Part shown: positions 44,148-53,650 of the stretch, piece after piece
How the letters are laid out: every line of letters starts with the position of its first letter
Numbering within the stretch: position 1 is the stretch's first letter
Assembly (NCBI RefSeq): GCF_001458175.1
Contig: NZ_CYPW01000017.1
Span: 172,245 to 236,244 of the forward strand
DNA length: 64,000 nt
DNA from: Shimia marina
Lineage (GTDB): Bacteria > Pseudomonadota > Alphaproteobacteria > Rhodobacterales > Rhodobacteraceae
Direction: 5' to 3'
Notes under the pieces: model-generated
What the model saw: the letters and a program-made list of their open reading frames with translations, nothing else
The model's database searches: none
Told to the model about the DNA's origin: nothing
Position numbers and translations under genes: made by a program

Positions 44148-44924
44148 ATGTCGCATACCCTTCTTGAAACCATAAATCTGACCGTGCGCTTTGGCGGCCA
44201 CGTGGCGGTTGATCACATAAGCTGCCCCTTTCGGACCGGAGAGCTGACTGCGATCGTTGGCCCAAATGGCGCGGGCAAAACCACCTTCTTCAATTTGATA
44301 TCTGGCCAGATTGCGGCATCCGAAGGTCGTGTCATCCTCAACGATCATGACATCACCCGCATGTCCGCAGCCCAGCGCACGCATCTTGGCATTGGGCGTG
44401 CCTTCCAGCTCACCAATCTTTTCCCAAACCTGTCCGTTCTAGAAAACGTGCGCTTGGTGATCCAATCCAAAGCAGGGCGCGGGTTCAACATCTTCTCAAT
44501 GGCCGACACCCACAAAGAACTGACGCAGCCCGCGATGGATATTCTCACCCGGGTGCGCATGCGTGAGCAGGCTGATCAGAGCGTTTCTGAACTCTCACAT
44601 GGCGATCAACGCAAGTTGGAGGTCGCATTGCTCATCGCATTGGATCCATTGGTCTATATGTTTGACGAACCCACCGCCGGCATGAGCGTGGACGAAGCCC
44701 CCGTGGTATTGGATCTGATTGCTGACCTGAAGGCGCGCAAAGATCGCGCCATCCTGTTGGTCGAACATAAGATGGACGTGATCCGTACATTGGCGGACCG
44801 CATCATCGTCTTGCACAATGGCGCCCTGGCGGCCGATGGCGATCCATCAGAGGTCATGGCCTCTGATGTGGTTCAGGAAGCTTACATGGGCCGCGATCTG
44901 GAAAAGGCTCTGTCTCATGTCTGA
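44148..44924 (+). CDS. livG: ABC transporter ATP-binding protein (LivG-type)
   Basis: A 258-residue ATPase with Walker A IVGPNGAGKTTFFNLISG, signature LSHGDQRKLEVALLIAL (LSHGD instead of LSGGQ, usual in LivG), and Walker B VYMFDEPTAGMS. The switch histidine is in LLVEHKMDVIRTL. It starts 141 bp after the binding protein and overlaps livF by 8 bp. Confidence 0.95.
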   Translation: MSHTLLETINLTVRFGGHVAVDHISCPFRTGELTAIVGPNGAGKTTFFNLISGQIAASEGRVILNDHDITRMSAAQRTHLGIGRAFQLTNLFPNLSVLENVRLVIQSKAGRGFNIFSMADTHKELTQPAMDILTRVRMREQADQSVSELSHGDQRKLEVALLIALDPLVYMFDEPTAGMSVDEAPVVLDLIADLKARKDRAILLVEHKMDVIRTLADRIIVLHNGALAADGDPSEVMASDVVQEAYMGRDLEKALSHV

Positions 44925-45654
44925 CACACACAGTGCAACGCCCATTCTCAAACTTGAAGGCGTGTTCACCAACATCGCCCAATATCACATCCTGCAGGGG
45001 GTCGACCTGTCAGTGCCCCGCGGAGAAGTCACCATGCTTCTGGGGCGCAATGGCGTCGGCAAAACCACAACTCTGCGCACGATTATCGGCCATTGGCGCG
45101 CCCATAAGGGACGTGTACTTTTTGATGGGGAAGACATCACCAAATTGCCCACTCCGGCCATCGCGCGCGCAGGTCTTGGCTTTGTGCCCGAAGACATGGG
45201 CATCTTCGGTGATCTGACCGTCGAAGAAAACATGACCCTCGCGGCGGTTTCAGGCCCGATTGATCAAGCTCGGCTACAATGGATGTTCACCGTGTTCCCC
45301 GCTTTGGAAACCTTTTGGAAGAAAGACGCAGGCACCCTCTCGGGCGGACAAAAACAGATGTTGTCCATCGCCCGCGCCATGATCGAAGAGCGCGCGCTCT
45401 ATCTCATAGATGAACCTACCAAAGGCTTGGCTCCCGCGATCATCACAACCATGGCGCGCGCCATCAAAGAGCTCAAAGATCAAGGTGCCTCCATCCTGCT
45501 GGTCGAGCAGAACTTTGCTGTCGCCAAAGCTCTGGGCGACAGCGCCAGCGTGATGGACGATGGGCGTATGTCTTGGTCCGGACAGATGCGGGACCTGACC
45601 CAAAACGCAGATTTACAAGAGCGCCTCATGGGCCTCAGCATTGAGGCGCACTGA
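44917..45654 (+). CDS. livF: ABC transporter ATP-binding protein (LivF-type)
   Basis: The second ATPase, 245 residues, with Walker A LLGRNGVGKTTTLRTIIG, signature LSGGQKQMLSIARAM and Walker B LYLIDEPTKGLAP. LivF partners LivG as a heterodimer. The ATG at 44917 lies within the end of livG. An open frame from 44818 would run inside livG and is not used. Confidence 0.95.
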   Translation: MSDTHSATPILKLEGVFTNIAQYHILQGVDLSVPRGEVTMLLGRNGVGKTTTLRTIIGHWRAHKGRVLFDGEDITKLPTPAIARAGLGFVPEDMGIFGDLTVEENMTLAAVSGPIDQARLQWMFTVFPALETFWKKDAGTLSGGQKQMLSIARAMIEERALYLIDEPTKGLAPAIITTMARAIKELKDQGASILLVEQNFAVAKALGDSASVMDDGRMSWSGQMRDLTQNADLQERLMGLSIEAH

Positions 45655-45688
45655 TGCTTTTCACCTCATCTCCACAGGAGGGACACCG

Positions 45689-46720
45689 ATGAGTGCCGCC
45701 CCCGAACACGCCCCAACCATAGCGCAGACATCCCTGCGCGAACGGTTTGCCCCCTATGCGCCGGGGCTCTTGGTTCTTATCCTGATAGCGGCCGGGCTCA
45801 TCGCTATTCCCGCTACGTCAAGCTGGTTGACGCTCACCGTGTCCGGCCTTGCTATGGGCATGATGATCTTCATCATGGCCTCAGGTCTCACGCTGGTCTT
45901 TGGCCTCATGGATGTTATCAACTTTGGCCATGGGGCGTTTGTCTCTGTAGGTGCCTTCGTGGGCGTTTCCTTCCTACTTGTGCTGGAACATATGACCAGT
46001 GCGCCTCATCTTCTTTGGAACCTGACCGCCCTGATGCTGGCCATTTTGGGCGCAATGACGGCGACCGGGCTCATGGGCTGGGCCTTTGAAAAGGTCATTG
46101 TCAAACCAGTTTATGGCCATCATCTCAAACAGATCCTTGTCACCATGGGCGGCCTGATCGTTGTGGAGCAACTGATTATTGTACTTTGGGGGCCAGAGGA
46201 GATCTACATCACGCGGCCAGAAGCGCTCAAAGGTGCCATCACCTTCGCTGGAGCGGCTCTGGAAAAATATCGCCTTGTGGCCGTGGGCATTGGCCTCGTG
46301 GTCTTTGTCGCAATGCGCTGGACCCTGCGCCGCACAAAGATTGGCCTCATCGTGCGGGCGGGTGTCGAAAACGGGGAAATGGTGCAGGCCCTTGGATACA
46401 ATCTGCGCATGGTCTTCATTGGCGTCTTTGTTGCAGGTTCGGCTCTTGCTGGGCTCGGCGGCGTGCTCTGGGGTCTCTACCAAGAAGTTATCACCGCACA
46501 TATGGGCAACCAAACCATGATCCTTGTGTTCATCGTGGTGATCATTGGCGGACTTGGCTCGGTCGAAGGCTGCTTCATCGGCGCGCTCTTGGTGGGCCTG
46601 ATGCAGAACTACGTGGCTTTTCTCGAACCCAAAGCCGCCCTGATTTCCAACATCGCCCTGATGGTCGCAATCCTGATGTGGCGCCCAATGGGCATGATCC
46701 CAGTGGTAAAGGCGAAATAA
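45689..46720 (+). CDS. livH: ABC transporter permease (LivH-type)
   Basis: A 343-residue permease with about eight to ten membrane helices. It carries the LivH-type LTLVFGLMDVINFGHGAFVS near residue 70 and ENGEMVQALGYNLRMVFIGV, followed by LAGLGGVLWGLY and IIGGLGSVEGCFIGALLVG. The ATG at 45689 has CAGGAGGG upstream. It lies 34 bp after livF and 2 bp before livM. Confidence 0.94.
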   Translation: MSAAPEHAPTIAQTSLRERFAPYAPGLLVLILIAAGLIAIPATSSWLTLTVSGLAMGMMIFIMASGLTLVFGLMDVINFGHGAFVSVGAFVGVSFLLVLEHMTSAPHLLWNLTALMLAILGAMTATGLMGWAFEKVIVKPVYGHHLKQILVTMGGLIVVEQLIIVLWGPEEIYITRPEALKGAITFAGAALEKYRLVAVGIGLVVFVAMRWTLRRTKIGLIVRAGVENGEMVQALGYNLRMVFIGVFVAGSALAGLGGVLWGLYQEVITAHMGNQTMILVFIVVIIGGLGSVEGCFIGALLVGLMQNYVAFLEPKAALISNIALMVAILMWRPMGMIPVVKAK

Positions 46721-46722
46721 CC

Positions 46723-47778
46723 ATGCTGAAAATCCTTGTCTCCGGCGACACGCCACGCTCGCCCATTCTGCTTGCGCTTTTGATCGTGATCCTCATCGGT
46801 CTGGCGTGCGCACCTTTTCTATTTCCCGGCGTACGTTCCGTGGACACAGCCGCGCGCATCTGCATCTTTATCGTGCTTGTGGCTTCTTATGATCTCCTGC
46901 TCGGCTATGGCGGCATCGTCAGCTTCGCTCACACGATGTTTTTTGGCCTTGGAGCCTATGGGGTTGCGCTCGCTTCGACGCATATGGGACGTGGATTTGA
47001 CAGCCTGCTGGTGGGCACCATTGCCGGCGCAGGATTGGCCGCGCTCCTCGCCTTCATGATCGGCCTGTTCTCTTTGCGTGTTCGCGCCATCTTCTTTGCC
47101 ATGATCACCTTGGCGGTCGCGTCTGCCGTGGCGGTCCTGGTCAGTCAACTCTCCAGCCTCACAGGAGGTGAGGATGGGCTCTCTTTCAAGATTCCGCGCG
47201 CCTTGGGGCCAGCCTTCAAATTCACCGATGGCGAGATCCTCGGCGTGAAAGCAAACGGCAAACTCTTGAAATACTACCTCGTGTTTCTCTCCTGCTTTGC
47301 GCTCTTCCTGTTTATGTTGCGCGTGGTGAACTCGCCCTTTGGGCGCGTGTTGCAAGCCATCCGTGAAAACGACTTCCGCGCCGAAGCCATTGGCTACCGG
47401 GTTGTCCACTATCGGGTCGCTGCAACATGCCTGTCAGCAGCCATCGCCGCGCTCGCCGGCGCTCTCTATGCAGTCTGGTTGCGCTATGTGGGCCCGGACA
47501 CCACACTCTCCATGGAGATCATGATCGACATCCTGCTGATGATTGTAATCGGCGGCATGGGTACCATGTATGGCGCAGTCATTGGTGCAACGCTCTTTGT
47601 ACTGGCCCAGAATTACCTGCAAAATGTCCTGTCACTGGCCGGTGACAATGTGTCCACATGGCCCTTGTTACCTGAGCTGCTCAATGCAGATCGCTGGCTG
47701 CTCTGGCTTGGCGTTCTGTTTATCCTGTCCGTCTACTTCTTTCCCACAGGCATCGTCGGCCGCCTGCGTGAGAAGTAA
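46723..47778 (+). CDS. livM: ABC transporter permease (LivM-type)
   Basis: A 351-residue permease of the LivM type: YDLLLGYGGIVSFAHTMFFG, FGRVLQAIRENDFRAEAIGY and LLMIVIGGMGTMYGAVIGAT are hallmarks. It forms the transmembrane channel with LivH. An in-frame extension runs back to 46186 inside livH and is rejected in favour of the ATG at 46723. It ends the importer operon and converges with the DUF3095 gene only 3 bp away, with no terminator visible. Confidence 0.94.
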   Translation: MLKILVSGDTPRSPILLALLIVILIGLACAPFLFPGVRSVDTAARICIFIVLVASYDLLLGYGGIVSFAHTMFFGLGAYGVALASTHMGRGFDSLLVGTIAGAGLAALLAFMIGLFSLRVRAIFFAMITLAVASAVAVLVSQLSSLTGGEDGLSFKIPRALGPAFKFTDGEILGVKANGKLLKYYLVFLSCFALFLFMLRVVNSPFGRVLQAIRENDFRAEAIGYRVVHYRVAATCLSAAIAALAGALYAVWLRYVGPDTTLSMEIMIDILLMIVIGGMGTMYGAVIGATLFVLAQNYLQNVLSLAGDNVSTWPLLPELLNADRWLLWLGVLFILSVYFFPTGIVGRLREK

Positions 47779-47781
47779 TCG

Positions 47782-48939
47782 TCACACGGTCCGCAAACGC
47801 AAATTGCGGGCCGCCCGCGCATAGCCTCCGGCGGCACCATCCACAAAGTGCATATGCCGCGCCTCTGTTGGGGAATGCACAAGGCAGGTCATCATCGCTT
47901 CCTCTTGCGCATGAAGGCCAAAGCGCACCAAACCATCCGCCTCAGCCGCGCGTAAGATCCGCTCCATCCGTGCCTGCGTGTGGGCATCACAGTCCAGCGT
48001 CATTTTCAAACCGTCATCAAACTTGCGATAATCCGCATTGCTGGCCACCTGCGCACGATAGGCTTTCGGATCAAACTGACCCAGCTTCACACCGCTCTTC
48101 ATCAAGGCCCATAAAAATGCATTGCTGATTAGAAGCCCGGCCACACGCAGCGCATAGCTGCCTTTCTGCCGCACGCGCGCCTCAATGGTCAAACCAGGTG
48201 GTGGAAACGCCACGCCCGGTCCCTCCTGCGGCACAGGATGGCCGCCACGCCCCTCTTTGCTTGAAGCAGTGACAAGAGCATGCGCCACAGAGGCAAAAGC
48301 ATCTTCCGAAACACCCGGCCGTGGTACAACAACAAGTGAAACAATCGCGCCGTGGCGCGCTTTCATATTTGACCAGCGGCAAGACAGCCCCGACAGATCG
48401 AGATCTGCAGGGGCATCTTTCCCCTCTGCCAAACCAATCCGACCCGCTTTCATTTCCGCCTCGGCCCATGCCAAGCCGCCCCCTGCAAACATCGCATAGT
48501 CCACACCATTCTCTGGTGCATATCTGGCCACACGCAAGTCTCGCCCTTCGGCGCGAATACGCGCTACAGAGACCACCGCCACCCGCAACTCCACGCCATA
48601 TTCCGCCCGTGCCCAGCGCCGCACCGCATTCAGCGCACGCTCAGCAGCGCCACGCTGTGCTGGCCACACTGCAAACCCAGCACCGTCTCCACCAAAAACA
48701 TAAGGCAAAGCCTGACGCCCTGCAGCATTCAGTTGCGCCGCAATCACCGCCGCCCCCACCATGTTGACTATTTTGTACCGCCCGCGGGATATCTCATGGG
48801 TAGACCCAACGATATCCGCCACCCCAACATACCAGTCATCAGGCAAAGGCATGTAGCGATGAGGCTCCGCCATCAAAGCAAAATCGCCATGGCGTGGGAG
48901 GTTGTCATAATAGGCTTGAGAGGAGTGTTCGATAAACAT
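47782..48939 (-). CDS. DUF3095 protein, class III nucleotide-cyclase-like
   Basis: The 385-residue cytoplasmic protein matches DUF3095. Residues 35-110 resemble a class III cyclase half-domain: WYVGVADIVGSTHEISRGRY supplies one candidate metal aspartate and LPYVFGGDGAGFAVWP another. Conserved segments follow (GGGLAWAEAEMKAG; LDLSGLSCRWSNMKARHG). A nucleotide cyclase activity is suggested by the paired Asp motifs but is not proven. No membrane or sensor domain is seen. It is convergent with the importer operon. Confidence 0.82.
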   Translation of the reverse strand: MFIEHSSQAYYDNLPRHGDFALMAEPHRYMPLPDDWYVGVADIVGSTHEISRGRYKIVNMVGAAVIAAQLNAAGRQALPYVFGGDGAGFAVWPAQRGAAERALNAVRRWARAEYGVELRVAVVSVARIRAEGRDLRVARYAPENGVDYAMFAGGGLAWAEAEMKAGRIGLAEGKDAPADLDLSGLSCRWSNMKARHGAIVSLVVVPRPGVSEDAFASVAHALVTASSKEGRGGHPVPQEGPGVAFPPPGLTIEARVRQKGSYALRVAGLLISNAFLWALMKSGVKLGQFDPKAYRAQVASNADYRKFDDGLKMTLDCDAHTQARMERILRAAEADGLVRFGLHAQEEAMMTCLVHSPTEARHMHFVDGAAGGYARAARNLRLRTV

Positions 48940-49171
48940 GATACTGGCTTCCCTGGCACGGAGGTCACGCTATGGGGTGTCGTGTCGTCCTGGATTTCAG
49001 ATACGCATGCTACGCACAGCTTCAAGCTTTGGCTCACGCACGTTTGTGCACAGCCCCGTGAAGGCCCTGTCATATCAAAGGCCTGTCCCAACCTCTTGCC
49101 TTTCAGAACATAATCCTATCAAGTCGCCAGACGACACCTCAAGCGATCGGGGTTGGGGGGAGGAGACCCAC

Positions 49172-50344
49172 ATGCGTTTTGATCTTGTTCTGCTGTGCTT
49201 GGCCTATGTGCTGAGCCAGTTTTTCCGCGCCTTTCTGGCGGTTCTCACACAGGTGCTGGAGACTGACATCGGTGCCACTGCCGCAGATCTGGCCTTTGCC
49301 TCTGGTCTCTGGTTTCTGATCTTTGCTGCCATGCAAATCCCTGTCGGCGCAGCGCTGGATCGCTTTGGCCCCCGCCGCACGACCGCCATTTTACTGCTTC
49401 TCGGAGGAGGAGGTGGCGCGGCGCTCTTTGCCCTTGCAACAACACCATTCCATATCGCCGTCGCTATGGCGCTGATCGGCATCGGGTGCTCTCCAGTCCT
49501 GATGGCAAGCTATTTCATTTTTGCACGCAGCTACCCACCCGCCCGCTTTGCCACATTGGCAGCGCTCACGCTCGGCGTTGGCTCCGTTGGCAACCTGATT
49601 GCCGCCTATCCCACCGCATGGGCCGCAGAAACCATCGGCTGGCGCGCCACGCTCTGGGTGCTCGCCGCCGTCAGCAGCCTACTCGCAATCGCCGCATGGC
49701 GCATGGTGCAAGATCCCCCCGCCGCCCAAAGTGACACGCGCGGCTCTGTTCTTGATCTGCTCAAGCTGCCCGCCGTCTGGCTTCTGATCCCATTGATGTT
49801 CTTTAATTACATGCCTTCAGCTGGCATTCGCGGCCTCTGGATTGGCCCCTACCTGTCAGATGTGTTCTCGCTCACCACGGGCGAAGTCGGACAGGCCACT
49901 CTGGCTATGGGGCTGTCAATGATACTGGGCACCTTCGTCTACGGACCCGCTGACCGCATTTTGGGCACGCGAAAATGGATCATCATAGGTGGCGCATCCA
50001 TTTCTGCGACTGCACTACTCCTGCTGACGATCTTTGCCAACCACAGCGCCCTGAGCGCGATTGTTCTCATGTCTATTGTGGGCTTTGCCGGGGCAGCATT
50101 CCCGGTGATGATTGCGCATTCGCGCAGCTTCTTCCCAGAGCATTTGACCGGCCGTGGTGTCACTCTGATGAACCTCTTTGGCATCGGTGGCGTAGGCGTC
50201 ATGCAGTTTGGCTCCGGCAAGTTGCACAGCACCATTGCCCCGGAAAATCCACTGCTGGCCTATCAAGTGATATTTGCGGGCTTAGCCGCGCTTCTGATCA
50301 TCGGGGCGTTGATCTACTGCTTCTCAGAGGATCGGTTGGATTAA
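49172..50344 (+). CDS. Major facilitator superfamily transporter
   Basis: A 390-residue 12-helix MFS protein. It has the start LVLLCLAYVLSQFFRAFLAV, the motif-A region PVGAALDRFGPRRTTAILL, and FPVMIAHSRSFFPEHLTGRG in the second half. GGGAGGAGA precedes the ATG at 49172; the open frame to 48938 lacks family content. The substrate is unknown. It stands alone between DUF3095 (divergent) and asd. Confidence 0.9.
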   Translation: MRFDLVLLCLAYVLSQFFRAFLAVLTQVLETDIGATAADLAFASGLWFLIFAAMQIPVGAALDRFGPRRTTAILLLLGGGGGAALFALATTPFHIAVAMALIGIGCSPVLMASYFIFARSYPPARFATLAALTLGVGSVGNLIAAYPTAWAAETIGWRATLWVLAAVSSLLAIAAWRMVQDPPAAQSDTRGSVLDLLKLPAVWLLIPLMFFNYMPSAGIRGLWIGPYLSDVFSLTTGEVGQATLAMGLSMILGTFVYGPADRILGTRKWIIIGGASISATALLLLTIFANHSALSAIVLMSIVGFAGAAFPVMIAHSRSFFPEHLTGRGVTLMNLFGIGGVGVMQFGSGKLHSTIAPENPLLAYQVIFAGLAALLIIGALIYCFSEDRLD

Positions 50345-50476
50345 TCCAAATTCACCCACTTGTGAGCCATGATCGCAAAGCGGAATGACCCTCATAAGCA
50401 ATTTACGGCCTCTGCCCCCTTTTTTCTTGGCCAAAACGCGGCTAAGAGGGCGCGTCGTTTACAATGGAGACCAAAG

Positions 50477-51499
50477 ATGGGCTATCGCATCGTCGTCGCA
50501 GGCGCCACGGGCAACGTGGGTCGCGAAATGCTGAACATTCTGGAAGAACGCCACTTCCCGGTGGATGAGCTTGCCGTTCTGGCCAGCCGCCGCAGCCAGG
50601 GTACCGAGGTCACCTTCGCCGACAAAACACTGAAAATTCAGGACATTGAACAATTTGATTTCTCAGGCTGGGATATGGCGCTCTTTGCCATCGGCTCTGA
50701 CGCAACCAAGAAATTCGCCCCCATCGCAGCAGCAGCAGGCTGTGTCGTGATCGACAACAGCTCACTCTATCGCTACGATCCCGACGTGCCGCTGATCGTG
50801 CCAGAGTGCAACGCCGATGCGATTCACGGCTATGCCAAGAAAAACATCATCGCCAACCCGAACTGCTCCACCGCGCAGATGGTTGTGGCGCTGAAACCGC
50901 TACACGACCGCGCCAAAATCAAGCGCGTCGTGGTCTCCACCTACCAATCCGTGTCCGGCTCCGGCAAGGACGCGATGGACGAGCTCTGGGATCAGACCAA
51001 AGCGGTTTACAACCCAACCTCTGATGTGCCGCCAAAGGTCTACACCAAGGAAATCGCCTTCAACGTGATTCCGCACATCGACGTCTTCATGGAAGACGGC
51101 TCCACCAAAGAAGAGTGGAAGATGGTTGCCGAGACCAAGAAGATCGTAGACACGAACATCAAAGTCACCGCCACTTGCGTACGCGTACCTGTGTTCGTGG
51201 GCCACTCGGAATCGATCAACATCGAGTTTGAGGACTTCCTCGACGAAGACGAAGCCCGTGACATCCTGCGCGAAAGCCCCGGTATCATGGTCATCGACAA
51301 GCGCGAAGACGGCGGCTACGTCACCCCGAAAGAATGCGTTGGCGACTTTGCCACCTTCATCTCCCGCATCCGTCAGGACAGCACGGTAGAGAATGGCCTG
51401 AACCTGTGGTGTGTCTCCGACAACCTGCGCAAAGGCGCAGCGCTGAACGCGGTACAGATCGCCGAAACTCTGGGCCGCGAAGTGCTCAAAAAGGGCTAA
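50477..51499 (+). CDS. asd: Aspartate-semialdehyde dehydrogenase
   Basis: Asd reduces aspartyl phosphate to the semialdehyde, the branch point to lysine/diaminopimelate, threonine and methionine. The 340-residue protein has the Rossmann motif VAGATGNVGREMLNILEER, catalytic cysteine in IIANPNCSTAQMVVALKPL, VVSTYQSVSGSGKDAMDEL, and active-site histidine in CVRVPVFVGHSESINIEF. The ATG at 50477 is the family start; upstream in-frame codons are noncoding. It is followed by a clear terminator. Confidence 0.97.
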   Translation: MGYRIVVAGATGNVGREMLNILEERHFPVDELAVLASRRSQGTEVTFADKTLKIQDIEQFDFSGWDMALFAIGSDATKKFAPIAAAAGCVVIDNSSLYRYDPDVPLIVPECNADAIHGYAKKNIIANPNCSTAQMVVALKPLHDRAKIKRVVVSTYQSVSGSGKDAMDELWDQTKAVYNPTSDVPPKVYTKEIAFNVIPHIDVFMEDGSTKEEWKMVAETKKIVDTNIKVTATCVRVPVFVGHSESINIEFEDFLDEDEARDILRESPGIMVIDKREDGGYVTPKECVGDFATFISRIRQDSTVENGLNLWCVSDNLRKGAALNAVQIAETLGREVLKKG

Positions 51500-51520
51500 G
51501 TCCACTTTAGATACCCCAAT

Positions 51521-51546
51521 GAAAGGCGTCCTTTTGGGCGCCTTTC
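51521..51546 (+). terminator. Rho-independent terminator of asd
   Basis: GAAAGGCGTCC and GGGCGCCTTTC form an 11-bp stem (one G-U) closed by a TTTT tetraloop, 21 bp after the asd stop. The tail is TTATTT, moderately T-rich. Confidence 0.85.
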
Positions 51547-51687
51547 TTATTTAACGAACACGCAAGTCCGCGCAGGCCGTACCGCTGTTACGGCAACACA
51601 CCGCCCAATCCCTGCAATACTGCACTGTGACCTTGCCACCCTGCCCTGTGCGTGATCGTCTGCCTGCAAACAAATTGCAGGTCTCCG

Positions 51688-53313
51688 ATGAAACATCTTA
51701 TTTTCACTACCGCCTTGATTTCCCTATCGTCTCCAATCTGGGCTGACACGATTGCTGTGACAGCTCCGGTGACGGCGGCAACGCTCTATTCTCAGGGCGC
51801 CACTCTCACCCGACACGCCACCTTTAACGCGCCTGCGGGAACGCATGAGCTGCTGATCACCAACCTGCCTGACAGTGTCGATCCGTCTTCCATGCGCGTG
51901 TCTTTGGAAGGGGCCACCTTGGGGGCCATCACCCTGCGCAACGCACGCACTCTGCCCAATGTGGTTGAAGACAGCCCCGAGCTCACCGCCGCCAAAGCCG
52001 CACGTGACGCCGCCCGTGACGCCCTGCGCACCACGGAGGATGCCAAAGCCGATGCCCTTCTGGCCGCAGAGGCCGCCAAAGCACGGCTCGCCTACCTTGC
52101 CTCACTCAAAGCCCCCACAGACGCCGCGCCCAGTCCGGAAACGCTCCTGGCCACACTCACCCTGATAAGCGAACAGACCCTTGCCACTCAGAAAGACATT
52201 GCCAGCATTGAACGCGATGCCCGCCGTTTTGAGCAGGAAATCGAAGATCGCACAGAGGATCTGCAAAAAGCGCAACAGGTGGTGGCTGCGTTGACGCCAT
52301 CGCTCGGTGACAACGTCATGCTTGCAATTGCCATCTCCACCTCAGAAGCCACTACGGGCACCCTCACCCTCAACCATCTGATTGAGGATGCCACTTGGGA
52401 GCCAACCTATGATGTACAGCTCACCACGGGCGACACACCCATGCTTGCGCTCAAACGGGGCGCCTTTATTGGCCAAAGCTCCGGTGAAGACTGGCGAGAT
52501 GTGGCGATCACCCTCTCTACCAGCCGCCCTGACGCACAAACAGAGCCGCAGGCCCTCTGGCCCACACTGCGCCGGATCGCTCCCAAGCAAGAGCCGCTCG
52601 CCTATGCGACTGACAGCCGTGCTCTCAAAAGCGCAGCGGCCATGGCCGAACCCGTGCTTATGGAAGAGTTCGCCGGCACGATTGACTTCGGCGATGGGAT
52701 CAATGCCTCTTACAGCTACGCTACCCCGGTCACCCTCACCTCCGATACGGAAGCCCTGCGCATCGAACTGGGCACGCTCAATCTGACACCGACGCTCTAC
52801 GCCCATGCCAATCCTCTCTATGATGACACCGCCTTCATGGTGGCCGAAACCACCAACATCTCTGAAGAGATCATCCTCCCCAGTGAATACAGCAACTTCT
52901 ACCTGAACGGCACTTTCATTGGACAACAGGGGATGCCCCTGATTGCGCAAGGCGACACTGCGGAGTTTTCCTTTGGGACCATCAATGGTCTGCGTCTTTC
53001 TGATGTGGTGAACACGCGCGTCACTGGCGACACTGGCGTGATCACCACACGCAACGAACAGAGCGAAACCCGCACGTTGACCGTCGAAAACCTCACAGGT
53101 CGCGACTGGGATCTGCGCATGATCGGCCGTGTGCCCTATTCGGAGCAGGAGGATCTTGTGGTCTCCTACACCGCCGACATCCCGCCAGAAGAAGAAAACT
53201 ACCAAGATCAGCGCGGTATCCTAATGTGGAGGCACGCCCTCAAGGCAGAGAAAAGCTTCTCTGTAAGGCTCTCACATACACTGCAATGGCCCTCCGACAT
53301 GGAGTTGCACTAA
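51688..53313 (+). CDS. DUF4139 (MuiA-type) exported protein
   Basis: A 541-residue protein with signal peptide (KHLIFTTALISLSSPIWA). It has the N-terminal DUF4140 segment (YSQGATLTRHATFNAPAGTH), a coiled coil between residues 110 and 200 (alanine/glutamate rich), and the DUF4139 domain with LTLNHLIEDATWEPTYDVQL and AFIGQSSGEDWRDVAITLST. Relatives include mucoidy inhibitor A. Function in the envelope is unknown. The ATG at 51688 gives a normal signal; 51652 is possible. It is monocistronic. Confidence 0.86.
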   Translation: MKHLIFTTALISLSSPIWADTIAVTAPVTAATLYSQGATLTRHATFNAPAGTHELLITNLPDSVDPSSMRVSLEGATLGAITLRNARTLPNVVEDSPELTAAKAARDAARDALRTTEDAKADALLAAEAAKARLAYLASLKAPTDAAPSPETLLATLTLISEQTLATQKDIASIERDARRFEQEIEDRTEDLQKAQQVVAALTPSLGDNVMLAIAISTSEATTGTLTLNHLIEDATWEPTYDVQLTTGDTPMLALKRGAFIGQSSGEDWRDVAITLSTSRPDAQTEPQALWPTLRRIAPKQEPLAYATDSRALKSAAAMAEPVLMEEFAGTIDFGDGINASYSYATPVTLTSDTEALRIELGTLNLTPTLYAHANPLYDDTAFMVAETTNISEEIILPSEYSNFYLNGTFIGQQGMPLIAQGDTAEFSFGTINGLRLSDVVNTRVTGDTGVITTRNEQSETRTLTVENLTGRDWDLRMIGRVPYSEQEDLVVSYTADIPPEEENYQDQRGILMWRHALKAEKSFSVRLSHTLQWPSDMELH

Positions 53314-53399
53314 GAAACCTGCATGCGCGTCTCGAAAATTCGCGCTCAGCCACAATTCTGACACGATTGGCGCGATTTCTGCCGCAGTTATGCGGCAGG

Positions 53400-53575
53400 G
53401 AGAGGTCTGGGGAACGGCTCTGAGGGAACCTGTGCTGTTCGTTCACTTCACTGAACGCTTCACACACTCACGGAATGCCTGCAACGCTGCGTTTCAGGAC
53501 AGCCCGCCAAGGAAGACGGACCGCGCCGTAGATGAACGGCAACGAGTTTCCGGACCGCGCAGTCATACCTTATGA
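53400..53575 (+). ncRNA. ssrS: Probable 6S RNA
   Basis: A 337-bp gap between genes holds about 175 nt that fold like 6S RNA, the regulator that mimics an open promoter and traps sigma-70 RNA polymerase. Outer stem: GGTCTGG (53404-53410) with CCGGACC (53550-53556). Next stem: TGCTGTTCGTT (53433-53443) with GATGAACGGCA (53531-53541), including the conserved CTGTGCTGTTCG. A central bubble follows, then an apical hairpin CCTGCAACG/CGTTTCAGG (53478-53498). It ends before a strong terminator. Exact ends are approximate; a covariance-model search would settle it. Confidence 0.6.
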
Positions 53576-53578
53576 GCC

Positions 53579-53611
53579 AAAAAAGCCCGCGTCCTGACAC
53601 GCGGGCTTTTT
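53579..53611. terminator. Bidirectional Rho-independent terminator
   Basis: GCCCGCG and CGCGGGC pair perfectly around an 8-nt loop, with six A before and five T after. It can stop the 6S-like RNA on the plus strand and the carbonic anhydrase transcript on the minus strand. Confidence 0.92.
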
Positions 53612-53650
53612 CATTAAAATCTGTATCGTGTTGGCCGCAGAACCTTGAGG

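Noticed and set aside
46186..46722. N-terminal extension of livM
   Set aside because: It lies wholly inside livH and shows no transporter-like sequence; the ATG at 46723 is the family start.
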